Notes: generated from the sequence alone by a model not told the origin. Shown: positions 1-8,953, counted from the stretch's first letter. The stretch is DNA of 64,000 nucleotides from JANRIG01 sp033765235 (GCA_033765235.1 JANRIG010000023.1:186001-250000); one strand, 5' to 3'. Numbers and translations are program-made.

Positions 1-108
1 TTGACACAAAAAACATGGCTATTAATAAAAATGCGGGGAAATATTTCATTATTATATAATTATTTATGGTGCAAATTACAATATTTTAATATGAGGTATA
101 AATTTTTC

Positions 109-570
109 TTATAATTTGTCTTTGCTCAATGTAGCCAGCATCCATTCAGGTTCAAATTTGGCACCATATTTTTTATAAAAATCCATGGCAGGGTCGTTCC
201 AATCTAGTACCAGCCAGTTCATGCCATTGCAATTAAGCTCTTTAGCTCGTATTTTAGTAGCTTCAAAAAGCATGGTACCTATGCCCATTCTTCTCAGTTC
301 TTCTTTTACCACAATATCTTCCAAAAACAATCTTTTGCCTTTCCATGTAGAATACTTAAAATAATAAAGTGATATGCCTACTATTTTATAGTTTAACTCT
401 GCCACAAGCACCTCAAAAAGTGGCTTTTCACCAAATCCGTCAATCAGCATTTCGGCAGGGGTTAGCTCTACTTCATGGAGCAATTTTTCATAGGTAGCCA
501 AGTCTTTTACTAATTCAAATACCTGTATTATATCTTGAGCCTCGCCTTTGCGAATGGTAATATCTGTCAT
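109..570 (-). CDS. GNAT N-acetyltransferase, spermidine/spermine acetyltransferase-like
   Basis: The 153-residue protein is a single GNAT domain that would transfer acetyl from acetyl-CoA to an amine. The acetyl-CoA binding motif A is RRMGIGT at about residues 93-99, preceded by the strand FLEDIVV. The C-terminal part WNDPAMDFYKKYGA (about 124-137) holds the Tyr that acts as general acid in many family members. The segment YYFKYSTWKGKRLFLEDI resembles the matching region of eukaryotic SSAT1-type diamine acetyltransferases, so a polyamine substrate is plausible but not proven. The gene stands alone on the minus strand, with a candidate promoter at 626-633. Confidence 0.85.
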   Translation of the reverse strand: MTDITIRKGEAQDIIQVFELVKDLATYEKLLHEVELTPAEMLIDGFGEKPLFEVLVAELNYKIVGISLYYFKYSTWKGKRLFLEDIVVKEELRRMGIGTMLFEATKIRAKELNCNGMNWLVLDWNDPAMDFYKKYGAKFEPEWMLATLSKDKL

Positions 571-625
571 GAAAAACTACTAATACTTATTAAACAATTA
601 TAATAAAATATATTATTAAACCCCA

Positions 626-633
626 CAAATATA
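626..633 (-). promoter_or_regulatory. candidate -7 promoter element (TATATTTG) for the acetyltransferase gene
   Basis: The minus strand reads TATATTTG, a match to the Bacteroidetes -7 consensus TAnnTTTG, about 55 bases upstream of the ATG at 570. No clear -33 TTTG was found, so this rests on one element. Confidence 0.35.
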
Positions 634-641
634 GCAAATTA

Positions 642-1121
642 TCAATTGCCTACTATATTACATTCGGTAACAAACTTTATAACCATTTTATCTTTTTCAA
701 GTTCAATTATTTGTACAGAAAATGGGGTTTTTTGAGCAGTAAAATGAGGCAATACTCCTATTAGTTTTATAAAATTTACATCGAACGTATTAGTTTTTTT
801 GGCATATACCCACTTGCCTTCTATCTGCACAGGCTTGTCGCTTGGGGAGGTTTCATACACGATAATTTTGCCATTTTTGAATATTTGAAACCCTGTACGT
901 GAACGGCTTGGGGGGAAGTTGTATGTTTTAGGTCTGTAGGTTCTAAGGGTTGTAATACTATCTTCCTCCCTCGACCAAAGCCAATGATTATATAAGTATT
1001 TTGAGGGCTTGGAGCTCACTTGCAATTCAATACCTGCTGTATGTACGGTAGTGATAGTTATTCTTTGCGCACAACTACAGAATATGGCACATAGTATTGT
1101 GAAAATTATTCTTGAAATCAT
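642..1121 (-). CDS. small hypothetical lipoprotein
   Basis: I do not recognise the family. The ATG at 1121 is preferred to an upstream TTG at 1142 because it places a clean lipoprotein signal peptide at the N-terminus: a hydrophobic run MISRIIFTILCAIF, then a lipobox ending in Cys (FCSC). The mature part (about 140 residues) is rich in beta-forming residues and has no recognised motif. It is divergent from the PolX-like gene, with about 40 bases between the two starts. It probably sits in a membrane leaflet facing the periplasm or the cell surface. Confidence 0.6.
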   Translation of the reverse strand: MISRIIFTILCAIFCSCAQRITITTVHTAGIELQVSSKPSKYLYNHWLWSREEDSITTLRTYRPKTYNFPPSRSRTGFQIFKNGKIIVYETSPSDKPVQIEGKWVYAKKTNTFDVNFIKLIGVLPHFTAQKTPFSVQIIELEKDKMVIKFVTECNIVGN

Positions 1122-1160
1122 AATAAATGCTAATTTAGCCAAATATATGATATTAAAAAA

Positions 1161-2861
1161 ATGAGCAATAAAGAGATAGCTTCAATACTAAAATTAACAG
1201 CCTCATTGTCAGAAGTAAACGGTGAAAATGAATTTAAAGTAAAATCTTATTCAGTAGCTGCATATTACATAGAGAAGCATGATTTGCCTCTCAAAAATAT
1301 GTCCTTGTCAGAGCTAAGCCAAATACAAGGCGTAGGCAAAAGTATGGCAAGCAAAATTGAACAAATTATTAATGAACACACATTTGCCGACTTGGCAATA
1401 TTACAAAAAACTATCCCTGCCGGCGTAGCAAAAATGCTTGATGTGAAGGGTATTGGCCCCAAAAAAGTACGTATACTTTGGCAAGAGCTAAATATTTTGG
1501 ACTTAGATGCCCTTTACATAGCATGTATAGACAATAAAGTAGCCCAAATCAAAGGATTTGGTGACAAAATACAAGAAGAGATTATAGAAGACATAGAATT
1601 CAAAAAGTCTGTGCAAGGATACCACCACTATGCTGATGCAGAGCACATTAGCCATGAGCTGGAAACATTGCTGAAGCAGCAAGTAAGCCCACACACTCAA
1701 CTCATGGGTGATGTGGCACGCTGCCTTGATGTTATTCAGAATATACAATATGCAGCTATAATATCTGATATAAATGTTCAACTACAAAAAATTGATACCC
1801 TTCACATACTACAAAAAAATGAGCAAACCTCAGGACCGTATTTGTGGAGAGGTACCATAAAAAATACAGATATGCCTGTTGAAATAAAATTTTATACCCA
1901 CAAAAGTTGGTTTCAAAACCTATATATGCACAACTGTGCCCCAACACATTTATCACAATCTATACAAGAAATACCCATTCGCAAACTCATTGCTAATAGT
2001 GAGTATACTACTGAAAATGAGTTTTATAAGTCACAAAATATATCATATATACCTGCCATGTGGCGCGAGGGCAAAGACGAAATACTATTGGCTACCTCCA
2101 ATAATTTGCCTACTGTAGTGACAGATACCGACCTCAAAGGCATACTGCACAACCACACCACTTACAGTGATGGAAACCATACCCTCACCCAAATGGCTGA
2201 ATATTGCAAAGAACTTGGATACCAATACTTAGGCATATCAGACCACTCTAAAACAGCTACTTATGCCAACGGTCTCTCGGAGGAGCGTGTGATACTGCAA
2301 CACTCAGAGATAGATGCTCTTAACAAAAAGCTGTACCCGTTCAAAATATTCAAAGGAATAGAGTCTGATATACTTCAAGATGGCAGCCTAGACTATGACA
2401 CAGACTTGCTTCGTGCTTTTGACTTCATAGTGGCCTCCATACACTCCGGTCTAAAAATGGATGAAGAAAAAGCTACCACTCGCCTTATCAAGGCCATCGA
2501 AAATCCATATACTACCATACTTGGTCACCCTACAGGCAGATTGCTATTGCAACGCAAAGGCTACCCAATAAACCACGCAAAAATCATAGATGCCTGTGCC
2601 GCCAATGGAGTAATGATAGAAATTAATGCAGACCCTTGGAGGCTCGACATAGGTTGGGAATGGCTACGAAATGCCATAGAAAAAAATGTGATGATATGTA
2701 TTAATCCGGATGCGCACGATATGAATGGCTACCACAATATGCACTACGGAGTAGTAGCAGCACAAAAAGGCATGCTTACCAAAAGCCACGTTTTCAATGC
2801 ATTAACACTAGTAGAAGTTGAGAAATATTTTGTATCGAGAAAAATGAAGATTGGGAAATAA
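1161..2861 (+). CDS. PolX-like protein: helix-hairpin-helix plus PHP phosphoesterase, degenerate polymerase palm
   Basis: The 566-residue protein has the family X polymerase/PHP layout: an N-terminal 8-kDa-like and HhH region (IQGVGKSMASKI about 55-66; VKGIGPKKVRIL about 94-105), a middle palm region, and a C-terminal PHP domain from about residue 325. The PHP metal-binding motifs are all visible: HNH (330-332) followed by TTYSDG, GISDHSK, GIESDI, ASIHSG, ILGHPTGR and INPDAHD. In the palm, the place of the GSxRR...DxD signature reads MGDVARCLDVIQNIQYAAI (about 182-200), without the catalytic Asp pair or the Arg pair. I infer a DNA 3'-5' exonuclease or AP-site processing enzyme without polymerase activity. 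The length is typical of bacterial PolX (about 570). Confidence 0.8.
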   Translation: MSNKEIASILKLTASLSEVNGENEFKVKSYSVAAYYIEKHDLPLKNMSLSELSQIQGVGKSMASKIEQIINEHTFADLAILQKTIPAGVAKMLDVKGIGPKKVRILWQELNILDLDALYIACIDNKVAQIKGFGDKIQEEIIEDIEFKKSVQGYHHYADAEHISHELETLLKQQVSPHTQLMGDVARCLDVIQNIQYAAIISDINVQLQKIDTLHILQKNEQTSGPYLWRGTIKNTDMPVEIKFYTHKSWFQNLYMHNCAPTHLSQSIQEIPIRKLIANSEYTTENEFYKSQNISYIPAMWREGKDEILLATSNNLPTVVTDTDLKGILHNHTTYSDGNHTLTQMAEYCKELGYQYLGISDHSKTATYANGLSEERVILQHSEIDALNKKLYPFKIFKGIESDILQDGSLDYDTDLLRAFDFIVASIHSGLKMDEEKATTRLIKAIENPYTTILGHPTGRLLLQRKGYPINHAKIIDACAANGVMIEINADPWRLDIGWEWLRNAIEKNVMICINPDAHDMNGYHNMHYGVVAAQKGMLTKSHVFNALTLVEVEKYFVSRKMKIGK

Positions 2862-2906
2862 AATCAAAACAGCGTATTGTACATGGTTTTGATTGGTGAT
2901 TTTTTT
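2862..2906 (+). terminator. weak intrinsic terminator after the PolX-like gene
   Basis: AATCAAAAC at 2862-2870 pairs with GTTTTGATT at 2886-2894 across a 15-base loop, and a run of seven T follows at 2900-2906. The stem is AT-rich and the T run is offset, so strength is uncertain. Confidence 0.4.
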
Positions 2907-2911
2907 CAATC

Positions 2912-2931
2912 TTAAATCTTCAATTTTAAAT
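2912..2931. repeat. 20-bp dispersed intergenic repeat, copy 1
   Basis: This 20-bp segment is the exact reverse complement of 38935-38954. Both copies lie outside genes and are AT-rich. They look like a dispersed intergenic repeat of this genome, not a chance match, but only two copies are in the window. Confidence 0.45.
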
Positions 2932-2964
2932 TTACATTAAATCAGGGTAGTATATTTATCTGCT

Positions 2965-4833
2965 TCAATACTCACCTCCAATTTTCCTATTTTCATACCC
3001 GGGTATAAAAGGCAATTTTGCAGGTGTTGAGGTGAGCCCTGAGGTGTCTGTCAATGCATTCATAAATGATATTATGTCTTTTATCTCTTTTTTGGTCAAA
3101 TTGAGCTTGTCAAATGGCAAAGTTTGATTTTCCAGTACTATACCAATTCCCTTACCCCCGCCCTTGTTGTAAAAGTTCATCACATCTTCCAACGTTTTGT
3201 ACGCACCATTATGCATATAAGGTGCTGAAAGGGCTATGTTGCGCACGGTAGGGGTTTTGAATGAGGCTGTTTGGTGAGGAATATTGGTGAGGCGATTTCT
3301 CCCATAGTCATTATCTAACTTAGGTTGTTTAGAATATGGGTCTTGGGGCACACCAAGCACCTCAAATTCAGACTCTAAAAATGAAGGAGGCACCAATCCG
3401 CTAAATACAGGAGCAAAATGGCAGGTGCCACACAGTGCTTTTCCCATAAATAAATTATATCCTCTTATTTCAGACTCATTCAATATGGCTGCCTCTCCAT
3501 TTATATGCTTGTCTACTTTACTATTAAAACTTAGCAATGTACGCTCATAGGCTGCAATGGCAGAAAGCACATTGTTTGGGGTAATATATTGGCTGTCAGC
3601 AGCATTATATACAGAGGCAAATCTATCCTTATATTCAGTGCTTGTTTTTAACACATTACACACCGCATTCAAGTCCGATTTCATTTCAGAGGTAGAAAAC
3701 ACTACATTTCTGGCTTGGTCTTCCAGCGAACCACTGCGCCCATCATAAAAATATGCAGGTTGCAATGCTGCATTTATCACCGTAGGTGTATTTCTTTCTA
3801 TAGTGCCACTTTGGTCAATAGATACATTGGTTTTAAGATTATCTGTAAATGCATTTTGAGGGAGGTGGCATGAGGCACAACTTCTTTTGTTGTTTGCTGA
3901 CATAATAGGATCAAAAAATAGCATTTTCCCAAGTTCAATCTTCAACTTTTCATCTTTGTATTTTACATATTTGTTGGGGTTGTAAAAATTAGAATTAAAA
4001 GTTTGTTTGTCAAATATTTTATCATTGGATAATTGTATAGGTAATATGGCATCGTTAAAGGATATATTCAGTTCCCTTTGCCATTGTGCTGAATAAGAAT
4101 ACAAGGGTTGCAAAAAATTTTTTGTAAAATACATTCTGTCAAATGTGTCAAAATCATTATTTTTTTTCAAATATTCTATAGCAGAATTACACAAATTTTT
4201 TATCTTATTGTAAGTGTCTGATTTATTGTTGTAAAACTCAAAAAACCATAACAAACCTTTCAATGATTCTTGTGCCTCGCTTAACGAATTTTTAGCAATT
4301 GGCGAGTCAAATCCTGTGATACCCAGCGATAAAATTCTAATTATTTGCAACCTGGCAGCAGCCCACAAACTCATATCTTCAAATGTATAGCCGTTCACCA
4401 AGTGTCCTATCCTGTCTGTATGTCCTGTCAACCTTGTGGTATGAAATAACAATTCATTCTTTACTACTTGTTTTTGTGCAAATATTGCCTCCTCCAATGG
4501 TTGAAATCCCTCAGGTTTCACAGGAGGTTTTGATGGCTCATCTTCATTGGCTTTGTATAGATTAGGACCATTGAGCAGCTTGCAGGTAGTTGGGGCATAA
4601 TATTCCAATAAAAATTCTAATTTTTTATATTTATTGCGCGCTTCAAAAAAACTAAGTATAAGCTTTTGTTTGTTTACTTTTCCTGAATCGTACTTATATG
4701 CAGTATTTTTTAAGGTATAAATAGATTTGCGATATTCTAAAAACATTTTCTTAAACCCCTCTTGCGCCCTATGTTGTGCCATTAATGGAGTATTAGATAG
4801 CACAAATAATGCCAAAACAACAAACTTATTCAT
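2965..4833 (-). CDS. cytochrome c peroxidase with N-terminal imelysin-like domain
   Basis: The start at 4833 is chosen because it begins with a signal peptide (MNKFVVLALFVLSNTPLMAQ). The upstream ATG at 4872 lies inside the terminator hairpin of the preceding gene. The 622-residue protein has an N-terminal alpha-helical region of about 280 residues resembling imelysin-type domains (KKLEFLLEYYAPT, then GFQPLEEAIF), followed by a dihaem cytochrome c peroxidase domain with haem sites CASCH (about residue 319) and CGTCH (about 466). The peroxidase half would reduce H2O2 in the periplasm with electrons from a c-type cytochrome. The C-terminal motif TPTVRNIALSAPYMHNG is typical of the MauG/CCP family. 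Imelysin-CCP fusions are known in Bacteroidetes; the role of the imelysin part is unclear. Confidence 0.85.
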   Translation of the reverse strand: MNKFVVLALFVLSNTPLMAQHRAQEGFKKMFLEYRKSIYTLKNTAYKYDSGKVNKQKLILSFFEARNKYKKLEFLLEYYAPTTCKLLNGPNLYKANEDEPSKPPVKPEGFQPLEEAIFAQKQVVKNELLFHTTRLTGHTDRIGHLVNGYTFEDMSLWAAARLQIIRILSLGITGFDSPIAKNSLSEAQESLKGLLWFFEFYNNKSDTYNKIKNLCNSAIEYLKKNNDFDTFDRMYFTKNFLQPLYSYSAQWQRELNISFNDAILPIQLSNDKIFDKQTFNSNFYNPNKYVKYKDEKLKIELGKMLFFDPIMSANNKRSCASCHLPQNAFTDNLKTNVSIDQSGTIERNTPTVINAALQPAYFYDGRSGSLEDQARNVVFSTSEMKSDLNAVCNVLKTSTEYKDRFASVYNAADSQYITPNNVLSAIAAYERTLLSFNSKVDKHINGEAAILNESEIRGYNLFMGKALCGTCHFAPVFSGLVPPSFLESEFEVLGVPQDPYSKQPKLDNDYGRNRLTNIPHQTASFKTPTVRNIALSAPYMHNGAYKTLEDVMNFYNKGGGKGIGIVLENQTLPFDKLNLTKKEIKDIISFMNALTDTSGLTSTPAKLPFIPGYENRKIGGEY

Positions 4834-4845
4834 ACCTGTATATTT

Positions 4846-4883
4846 GATAAAAAAGCCCACCAATACATTCATTGGCGGGCTTT
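4846..4883 (-). terminator. intrinsic terminator of the PhoX-like T9SS gene
   Basis: A 13-bp stem (4852-4864 with 4871-4883, one G:U pair) around a 6-base loop is followed on the minus strand by a T run. It sits 28 bases past the stop at 4911 and argues that the peroxidase gene starts at 4833, not at 4872. Confidence 0.8.
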
Positions 4884-4910
4884 AAAATTTTATTAATTAG
4901 TATTTAATAT

Positions 4911-7232
4911 TTACTCTACTACTACTTTTTTGCTCAATACACTATTGCCCGATGTGAGCGATATTGTATATATGCCTTTGGAGCCAAGGCTGAATACTTT
5001 TTTGTGTGTACCTTTGCCTTCTACTGTAGCAGTGGCCACAGTGTTTCCATTAGCTCCTGTCACATTTATATATACAGTGCTTGAAAACATATTTTCAAAT
5101 GATACATTCACGTCTCCTGAAGTAGGATTAGGCGATATATTGAATGATGCTTCCGTAAGTGCTGCCTCTTGCAAGTTAGTAGAGCTCACAGTCACTGCCA
5201 CTAGGTTCACTTCTTTTTTTGCACTTTTGGCCATACTGGTACCATATGCTACCCAATAGTTGCCCGGCATAGTAGTCACAAAGTGTTTGCCTGAATATAT
5301 GGGCGAAGTAGCTGTAGTATTGTCAAACCAATGCCAAGTAGGTGTTTCTGCAGCCATGGAAAACATAGAGGTGCCTGATTTTTCGGGCAATCCTGAGAGT
5401 ACTATCAAGTTAGATGCCTCTAATCTGTAACCTTGAGGTGTAGGTCTTGAGCCTCCGTCAGGGCGTATATAATTGAGCGATTGCCAACTGTGCGGCTGAT
5501 TGCTAAGGATATAAGTACCAGGTTTTCCTGTTTCTGCAGATACATCTACCAATGCACCATATTCCCAATCTCCAGGACGGCTGATGCTGGATGTGGTACC
5601 TGTAGGGTTAGGGTTTGCAAACGAACCACCGCCACTTGCTGCTTGGTTGTAATAACTGGCGTCAGATGCCGTTCTTCTGTGGTCTTGTTCCAAAAATATA
5701 CTTACAGCACCTGTAGCAATATTATACTGATAAATACGTGAATCGTGATTTTCATAGTTAAAATAAAACTTGTTTATAGGGCACCCTGAGCATCCTGTTT
5801 GTGTAGAAGTACTTGTGCCACCTCCAGAATACCTGTTAGGATCTTCTTGTATATAAAGGTAGTCTTCTGTAGCCATGATATTATCGCAATTCATCAAATA
5901 ATTTTTAATGTCGCCCGCATTGCTGTTTTTGGCATCGCCATCCCATACTATAGAAAGTTTGCCTTTTAAGTGATTGGTAGGGTCTAACAGTAGTTTATAC
6001 ACCCTGCCAAACATTGTTTTTTGACCTGACATGGCAAATACGTGGCTTCCGGGTATAGTAGCAACTGTATTAAATCCTGTATATCCGTTATTGCCATAGC
6101 TGGTAGAAGTACCGTCCCAAAAGCCGGTAAATGTAACTGGGTCAAATGAAGATGATAATGGATTTTGTGTACTACCCCATACCTGACCGGTTACACAAAT
6201 ATATGTTTCTCTGGATGCAGCTCCGGGGTTAGTCATAGATTTTCTGAAGTCTATGTCCTCTACCCTGCCAAAACTCATGGTATTATTTGCATTACAAAAT
6301 GCATTAATTTGTGCCCCGGTCATGGTTACTATATTAGGAATTTCTACAAATTCTACATCAATTTCAGCAGTACCTGTGAGTCCTCTTTCAAATCTGGCTT
6401 TGTCAAGATCTGCACCTGTAAGGGTAGTAAAGTTTGCTACTTTTCTTAATGCATATACTGTTACATTATTGTAATTTTTATTTTTAAAATCTGACAGATT
6501 GCCTACTATCATCACTATCTGACCTTGACCTTCAAAATCATCATCGCCCAATATTATTACTACTTTGCCGGGGTATGCATCTTTGTGAAGCGGCACAGCA
6601 TTTTCTGTACTCCAACGTCCCCAGTGATGTAAATATTGACCACCTTGATCCCAATACACAGAGTCGTCAGGGGATACATTTTTAAATGCAGGTTTTGAAA
6701 ATGGATCTACGGCATGTACTAATGACTCTGCACCAGACTCGCCACCCGAGAAAAATACTGGACCAAAACCATTTATTTCAGGCTTGGCCATAGTGGCAGA
6801 GCATAGTCTCCAATATCCTGCATTTGAGTTTAATATCCAATCACCTTTTAAAGGTTTGAAAGTTTCGTCTAAGTACATCCTGGATATACCCAAGTTGTCT
6901 TCATGATTGGTAAGGTACAGATAGGTGCCTTCGGGATTGTACATACCTGTCACAGTAGCCATTGTGCCTTTTACAAACACTACACTGTCAAACATTACAG
7001 CAGGGTGATTGAGTGTTATACCCGCACCATCAGCCATGCCCCCAAATTTGAAATTTGGTGCTTTTGATAAATTGTCGTCGCTTCCTATGAGTCCGTATGC
7101 GTTCACTCCGGCCATAGACATAGTGATAAGCGTAGGTGTAACAGAGTGCTGCTGTAGCACCACAGGGTTCTGAGCATTAGCCACATTACATAAAGTAATG
7201 GCTGAAATTAGATATAAGTAAATTTTTTTCAT
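4911..7232 (-). CDS. secreted T9SS-sorted protein, PhoX-like (DUF839-type) beta-propeller
   Basis: The 773-residue protein starts with a signal peptide ending in NVANAQ and ends in a type A T9SS sorting domain (FNISPNPTSGDVNVSF, final strand SKKVVVE), so it should be exported and anchored or released at the cell surface. Motifs in the body recall PhoX-type alkaline phosphatases: YLTNHEDNLGISR (about 105-117), SFGRVEDIDFR, GRVYKLLLDP and CDNIMATEDYLYIQEDP. The match is from memory of the family and covers short motifs only, so the phosphatase call is tentative. A metal-dependent phosphoesterase fits the PhoP-box-like repeats upstream (7282-7320). A terminator follows at 4846-4883. It could instead be a non-catalytic propeller. 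Confidence 0.6.
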   Translation of the reverse strand: MKKIYLYLISAITLCNVANAQNPVVLQQHSVTPTLITMSMAGVNAYGLIGSDDNLSKAPNFKFGGMADGAGITLNHPAVMFDSVVFVKGTMATVTGMYNPEGTYLYLTNHEDNLGISRMYLDETFKPLKGDWILNSNAGYWRLCSATMAKPEINGFGPVFFSGGESGAESLVHAVDPFSKPAFKNVSPDDSVYWDQGGQYLHHWGRWSTENAVPLHKDAYPGKVVIILGDDDFEGQGQIVMIVGNLSDFKNKNYNNVTVYALRKVANFTTLTGADLDKARFERGLTGTAEIDVEFVEIPNIVTMTGAQINAFCNANNTMSFGRVEDIDFRKSMTNPGAASRETYICVTGQVWGSTQNPLSSSFDPVTFTGFWDGTSTSYGNNGYTGFNTVATIPGSHVFAMSGQKTMFGRVYKLLLDPTNHLKGKLSIVWDGDAKNSNAGDIKNYLMNCDNIMATEDYLYIQEDPNRYSGGGTSTSTQTGCSGCPINKFYFNYENHDSRIYQYNIATGAVSIFLEQDHRRTASDASYYNQAASGGGSFANPNPTGTTSSISRPGDWEYGALVDVSAETGKPGTYILSNQPHSWQSLNYIRPDGGSRPTPQGYRLEASNLIVLSGLPEKSGTSMFSMAAETPTWHWFDNTTATSPIYSGKHFVTTMPGNYWVAYGTSMAKSAKKEVNLVAVTVSSTNLQEAALTEASFNISPNPTSGDVNVSFENMFSSTVYINVTGANGNTVATATVEGKGTHKKVFSLGSKGIYTISLTSGNSVLSKKVVVE

Positions 7233-7253
7233 AATTAGGGATTTTATTTTTTA

Positions 7254-7320
7254 CAAATCTACCATTTGAAATTGTAGTGTATGTAAAGTGTATTTTAAGA
7301 TTATGTTAAAAAAATGTTAC
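7254..7320 (-). promoter_or_regulatory. promoter with four 11-bp-phased TGTTAA-like repeats (PhoP/PhoB-box-like)
   Basis: The minus-strand -7 element is TAGATTTG (7254-7261), 22 bases before the ATG at 7232. On the plus strand, repeats begin at 7282 (TGTAAA), 7293 (TTTTAA), 7304 (TGTTAA) and 7315 (TGTTAC), an exact 11-bp period. Their distances from the edge of the -7 element are 21, 32, 43 and 54 bases. The same spacing occurs before the genes at 8954-13285 and 13510-16419. Confidence 0.7.
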
Positions 7321-7335
7321 TTTTTATAATCATTA

Positions 7336-8325
7336 TTAATAATATTTTCCTCCGTTCATCCACTTTTTTACTACATTAAGTTCCATAGTGTCTATGGGTT
7401 CACCATTTTGAGGCATAAGTTTGGAGTCGCCTTTTTTTCTATTTAGTCTGTCATATATATTAGTTATATTATCATACACCGTAATGTAGTTTATATATCC
7501 CGGGTGGCACCGCTGACAATAGTTTTGAAAAATTGGTTTTACGTCGTCTTTAAACGATGTATAGCCTGCAGGTGGTCCGGCACCTAATACTCTTACAGTT
7601 ATCACTTTGTCAATAGTTACTGTTCCTTTCATATTTTTAGCCAAAAAATTAATAATATAATCACCCGGCGGAGTAGTAGGGTATGCTTTTATGGCACCTG
7701 TAATGTTATTGACCAAAAATGTTTCTATTGTACTGTTAGAGCTTATAAGTAGCGTAGCAGGTTTAGAACCTGCCACCAATGGTGTGTCAGTCTGTAAATA
7801 TTGCCCAAAATTTACTTCATATATGCTTTTTCTGAATGTTATACTTTTCACCTTAATAGCCAATGACGTGATGGTGACCACCCCACTGAAAGTGTACGTG
7901 CTGAGTTTGTTTGCCACTATGATGGTGGGTTTATATTCGCCATACTTCAGGGTGGGCTCAGTCTTGATATTACCTTTCTTATCCATAGAAATGCCTTGTA
8001 TTGTATGGATAAATGATATACTATTAAATACACCGCCCGTCACAGAGGTTAATGTGAGCGTGGTAGTGTCTCCTTCTTCAATCAGTATATAATTTTTATC
8101 ATAAATAAGCATATTTACATTTTGTGAATCAAGGGGTATGACGACTGTTTTTAAGGTATCTGTCTTGGTGGTATCTTTGGGCATACCCACCATAGTATTT
8201 ATGGGGATTATGTTATTGTTTGGGGCCACTTTTTCATTAGCACATGACGATATTAATATAATAAATATTACAGGCAATATATTCTTGATGATTGTGCCTT
8301 TACTTATTGCATATATTTCTTTCAT
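7336..8325 (-). CDS. lipoprotein with a C-terminal c-type haem domain
   Basis: The 329-residue protein has a lipoprotein signal (hydrophobic run, then LISSC, about residues 14-28), a middle region of beta-rich Ig/cadherin-like sequence, and a C-terminal cytochrome c-like segment: DDVKPIFQNYCQRCHPG gives a CxxCH haem site, with a possible axial Met in SKLMPQNG about 45 residues later. Single-haem lipoproteins of this form are often seen beside peroxidases and secreted enzymes in Bacteroidetes; a role as electron donor to the nearby imelysin-peroxidase is a guess. The phased repeats seen before its neighbours are absent upstream of this gene. Confidence 0.65.
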   Translation of the reverse strand: MKEIYAISKGTIIKNILPVIFIILISSCANEKVAPNNNIIPINTMVGMPKDTTKTDTLKTVVIPLDSQNVNMLIYDKNYILIEEGDTTTLTLTSVTGGVFNSISFIHTIQGISMDKKGNIKTEPTLKYGEYKPTIIVANKLSTYTFSGVVTITSLAIKVKSITFRKSIYEVNFGQYLQTDTPLVAGSKPATLLISSNSTIETFLVNNITGAIKAYPTTPPGDYIINFLAKNMKGTVTIDKVITVRVLGAGPPAGYTSFKDDVKPIFQNYCQRCHPGYINYITVYDNITNIYDRLNRKKGDSKLMPQNGEPIDTMELNVVKKWMNGGKYY

Positions 8326-8466
8326 AGTTATCTAATTATCAATATAATAGTTAATATGTATATCTGAAATTTAAACAACTAAATTTAACAAGTATATATC
8401 ATATCTTAGCTATATACTGAATAAAACTTTTTTGAACTTTAACTTCTTATTAGTTTTTATTCTTGA

Positions 8467-8525
8467 ACCATTAAGGCATTAAGAAAATCAAGAATAACCT
8501 TAATGACCCTTAACTTCTTAATGGT
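8467..8525. repeat. 59-bp imperfect palindromic intergenic repeat
   Basis: The outer arms ACCATTAAG (8467-8475) and CTTAATGGT (8517-8525) are exact inverted repeats, and inner arms CATTAAG (8477-8483) and CTTAATG (8499-8505) are nested inside. The nested palindrome is in a gene-free stretch (8326-8541) which otherwise shows only AT-rich sequence. It looks like a dispersed repeat or a transcript-end structure. Confidence 0.5.
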
Positions 8526-8541
8526 GAAAATTAGTACATAT

Positions 8542-8877
8542 TTATGTCTTAGTATTTTCAGAGACTGCAATAAATACCCCTGTTTTTTCAATAATTTCTA
8601 TGAAAGGGTTGTTATCAACTGTGTCGTTGATATGAAATGTATGTCACTATATAGGGTGATATTTATTCACTAAGTGTACAAATGGCTCATAATCCATGAA
8701 ATTGACACCCGTAAAGTCTTTATGCCAAAGGGCTAAATCAATATCCGAATATTCCTGGGTCACCCAGTTTACGTAGGATCCGAATAATATTACTTTGGTA
8801 GGAATATATACGTGTTGTGCTAATTCGGTCAAAAATTCATGAATGTGTGCATAAAGCCTTTTTTGAGTAAGTACCAT
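8542..8877 (-). pseudogene. nucleotidyltransferase (MNT-type) gene broken by two adjacent in-frame stops
   Basis: The first 76 codons encode the core of a small Pol beta-type nucleotidyltransferase: VILFGSYVNWVTQEYSDIDL holds the GS and DxD motifs. After HPI the frame meets TAG (8647-8649) and then TGA (8644-8646), and continues in the same frame with HTFHINDTVDNNPFIEIIEK to a TAA at 8542-8544. That tail looks like the normal end of the family, where two residues would replace the stops. No HEPN partner gene is adjacent. The full reading would give about 111 residues, typical for the family. The gene is probably inactive, although a 76-residue truncated product could still be made. Confidence 0.75.
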
Positions 8878-8895
8878 ATCTAATCACAAATAAGT

Positions 8896-8922
8896 AAAAA
8901 AAAAGCCCCGCACAAGCGAGGC
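8896..8922 (-). terminator. intrinsic terminator of the 1443-residue T9SS gene
   Basis: A 7-bp GC-rich stem (8905-8911 with 8916-8922, one G:U pair in the minus-strand RNA) with a 4-base loop is followed on the minus strand by nine T (8904-8896). It lies about 30 bases past the stop at 8954. Confidence 0.85.
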
Positions 8923-8953
8923 TCTTTTGATAATTTATACAATTAAGATTTTA

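Noticed and set aside
1..114. Open plus-strand frame from the window edge to TAA at 112-114
   Set aside because: It could be the end of an upstream gene, but 37 low-complexity AT-rich codons with no motif, overlapping the end of the acetyltransferase gene, are not enough to call it.
8542..8877. Recoding of the double stop as selenocysteine or readthrough
   Set aside because: TAG followed by TGA has no known recoding context here and no SECIS-like hairpin was seen; a pseudogene is simpler.
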